Positions 61,669 through 64,000 of a stretch of 64,000 bases of DNA are shown here, in pieces (position 1 is the stretch's first letter; each line of letters begins with the position of its first letter). Origin of the DNA: Rhabdornis inornatus (Eukaryota > Chordata > Aves > Passeriformes > Rhabdornithidae); contig VWZS01009934.1 in NCBI GenBank assembly GCA_013397075.1, forward strand, positions 682,001 through 746,000, read 5' to 3'. The notes beneath the pieces are model-generated. The model worked only from the letters and a program-made list of their open reading frames with translations. It made no database searches and was not told the origin of the DNA. Both the position numbers and the translations under genes were made by a program.

Positions 61669-64000
61669 GACACTGATAACAGATTAGAGGAAAGTTGCAG
61701 GATCTGGTGATCTCTGGGAGAAGGACTATTGGTATGAATGTAGAGACTTCCTTGGCAAGAAGGAAGAACCAAGCATATAAAGTATAGGCTTGGGGTCAGA
61801 CGAGGTGGCAGAAGGTTCATCTTTACAAGTGTCACTGGAGCCTACGCATGTCCCTCATACCTGTCCATTCAGGTATAAACCCTACCTTCCTCATAGACAA
61901 TTCCCCCTGCTCCAGCAGCAGCTACTTGTCAGTCTGACTCATCCCAGCCTCAATCCCCTGTGCCCTCTGCGCTGCTGATGTGAGAGCAGGTGGCTCTGGG
62001 ACAGGTGACTTGGATGCATACGGGGCCCAGAGCCGTGGCACTGGACAGCCTTCAGTGCAGGCAGATCAGCACACTCCACCTCTGCCAGCAGGCTGGCTTC
62101 CCAGGCACACACTGTGCTTGGTCTGCATCTGAGGCAATCTCTGTCCTTGCATGTTCTTTGTTACAAGTGCCCTTTGCCTACATTCAAACCATTATTAAGA
62201 GTCTTCAAAGTCACTCTGCTCTCAGCAAGTTACCCAGATTTCTCTCGCAAACAATGAGTTCCCAAATCAAAAGAAAAAGAAATAATCTGAATAAGTCCTC
62301 AAGCACTAGCAATGCTTGCACACTGATTTCTTGCACACCGTAAAGCTAAACTTCTTCTCATTTCTGCAAACCTAATCCTCCTCTGAAGTCTAGATATCTC
62401 CAAAACATTGACTCATTCCTTTGCATACTCCTACACTTTGTGCCAGGGTTGACAATGAAATACTAAACCACAACAGATCTGAAGACCTAACTTTGATGAA
62501 TGCAAATTCCACCTATCCAGTACTGCTCCTTTCACTGCACTGGTATCTCCCTTGCCCAATATCTTGTTCATCTCAGTTCTCTGCTGTTCATGTTTCATAA
62601 GTTCTCATGTGATACTGTAAGTCCTTTATTTAAACTCATCTTGATAGCTGCCATATTTTTGTGCATTAAACTCTCTTCACTGATTATTTTTTTAAAAGGT
62701 AGAGCTTGTTTAACACCTGCTTCTGCCAAGTCCATATGAAATTCCATGCAACTTTTTACTGACCTCCACATTTCTAATTTTTCTCTCCAGCAATATTTTT
62801 ATCTAGGTATTTACCAATGTTAAGTCAAGATAAAAGTCTTGCCACTGCACGTAATATTTACATGAAGGGGAAAATTATCAGCAGCTATTCCATACCTTCC
62901 CTATCACTCCAGCTGGTGGACATTGACATGTCCTGCAGTCACTAAGTGCCTGTTGAGCCTCATCTTTGCTCTCAAAGTCAGTATCACCCCTACCAACAGC
63001 AGAAATAAGGTTAATACGCTTTTCAGTCAACACCTAAATGCCTATAATGAAATTGCTGCTTAATCTCCCCTTACATACCTCATTCCTTGTGTGTTTTTGT
63101 TCCTTCGGCTGAAAAACTGCTTCTTAAAACACCTCCTACTATATGCAACTAACACCTGCTTTTAGCAGCTTCTATTCTATCTTTTAATGGATTTATTTTT
63201 TGATTAGCCTAGAAGGAATGGAGCAGACAGACTCCCTAATTCTAAATAATTTCTGGAGAATGACCATTTCATCCAGCTAAATGAGGAAACACCTCCTACT
63301 GTTTTTGGTTGTTTTTTTATTTTTGCCACTAGTTTCATATAGCTTCTTCGATGATAAAGGTAATGGTGTTCCTCTCAAAAAATCCTGAATTTATTTGTTC
63401 ATCAACTTCCCTATGTGCTTTCCTCAGTTCTTCTAAATACCATGTTTTGAAACTGAAGACCTGAAACATAATGTTATTACACTTTCATTTATGTTTCTAT
63501 TTGAATTGAAATGAGTGAGCTTGTGAACACTCAATTCAAAGGGGTTTTTACAACTTTATTTTAAAATAAAATTATTTTTCTAGTGATGACAAGTTGCCAA
63601 CTATAGAACAAAGCATTTAAGGCTATTGCACTGATAACAGTATATGCTCCCCATTCTCCACCTCTGAATTTCTGTGAGCATTTTATCTTTCCTCATAACA
63701 CTATAGAGATCTCAATCCACCCTGAATTCTTTCTCTGGAGTTTCCAGGCAGGTCCCTCTTCATAACCAGCACAGTTTCTTTTATCACTTCTCCCCAAAGA
63801 TTTTGATCTAACAGCTTCTTTTACTTGCGCTAGTCTTTCTTGCAAATCCATGGCATGATTAATTAATCATTTTAGGAGCTGCCAGTATATTTAATGAAGA
63901 TACTGTATATTATTTCCATGGGCAAAAAGAAAATCTAGCATTGCACAAGACTATAGATGTAATATCTAGCAGAATTTGTGTTATGGTTCAGACAACTACA
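61669..64000. other. Unique, pyrimidine-leaning DNA, no gene recognised
   Basis: The plus strand here is richer in C and T than most of the window, especially 61850-62250 and 62340-63450. I cannot assign it to a gene or repeat. The 117-codon frame at 61990-62343 plus has no domain, and its amino-acid composition looks random. Confidence 0.5.

Noticed and set aside
61990..62343. 117-codon plus-strand open frame
   Set aside because: No recognisable family, no splice context, and composition like random translation of pyrimidine-rich DNA.
1..64000. Search for tRNA, rRNA, snRNA, CRISPR arrays, bacterial-type promoters or operons
   Set aside because: No cloverleaf, conserved snRNA start or regularly spaced direct repeats seen. 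The sequence is vertebrate non-coding DNA, where bacterial feature types do not apply.

Overview
The window looks like about 64 kb of gene-free nuclear DNA from a bird. The sequence is AT-rich and CpG-poor by eye; I did not compute composition. It carries many copies of the CR1 (chicken repeat 1) LINE retrotransposon, simple repeats and A- or T-rich tracts. There are no operons, no ribosome-binding sites, and no open frame above 140 codons. The CR1-J-like 3' ends at 15.7, 35.7 and 61.3 kb resemble subfamilies known from passerines and other Neoaves, so I lean towards a neoavian bird. That is an inference from remembered consensus patterns, not from an alignment.

Layout. 0-5 kb: a T-rich tract, an old CR1 relic, a TAGTA/TAGTG microsatellite and a TA/CA microsatellite beside a perfect hairpin. 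5.2-5.9 kb: a well-preserved minus-strand CR1 3' end, followed at 7.5 kb by an 80-bp CR1 tail. 7.6-28 kb: mostly unrecognised unique DNA, with a weak CR1 relic (10.2 kb), a nested CR1-in-CR1 insertion (15.65-16.09 kb) and a perfect 46-bp tandem duplication (23.3 kb). 28-31.4 kb: three CR1 pieces of clearly different age, namely an ancient minus-strand relic (28.1 kb), an old reverse-transcriptase fragment (29.5 kb) and a much better preserved plus-strand 3' end (31.2 kb). 35.7 kb: a CR1-J-like piece. 37.2-38.76 kb: the longest CR1 copy, about 1.55 kb, with a dead reverse-transcriptase frame. 43.57-44.2 kb: another CR1 with a large internal deletion. 53.86-54.44 kb: a possible solo LTR of an endogenous retrovirus (moderate to low confidence). 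61.2-61.7 kb: a CR1-J-like piece. The rest is unique DNA with no recognised gene.

I found no protein-coding exon, tRNA, rRNA, snRNA or CRISPR array that I can support. The window is best read as an intergenic stretch or the interior of a very large intron. No set of genes working together is visible. The observations worth following up are structural: nested and internally deleted retroelements, layered CR1 ages, several perfect hairpins, a local tandem duplication, and one weak candidate for a small single-pass membrane peptide. I did not find a new biological system here.
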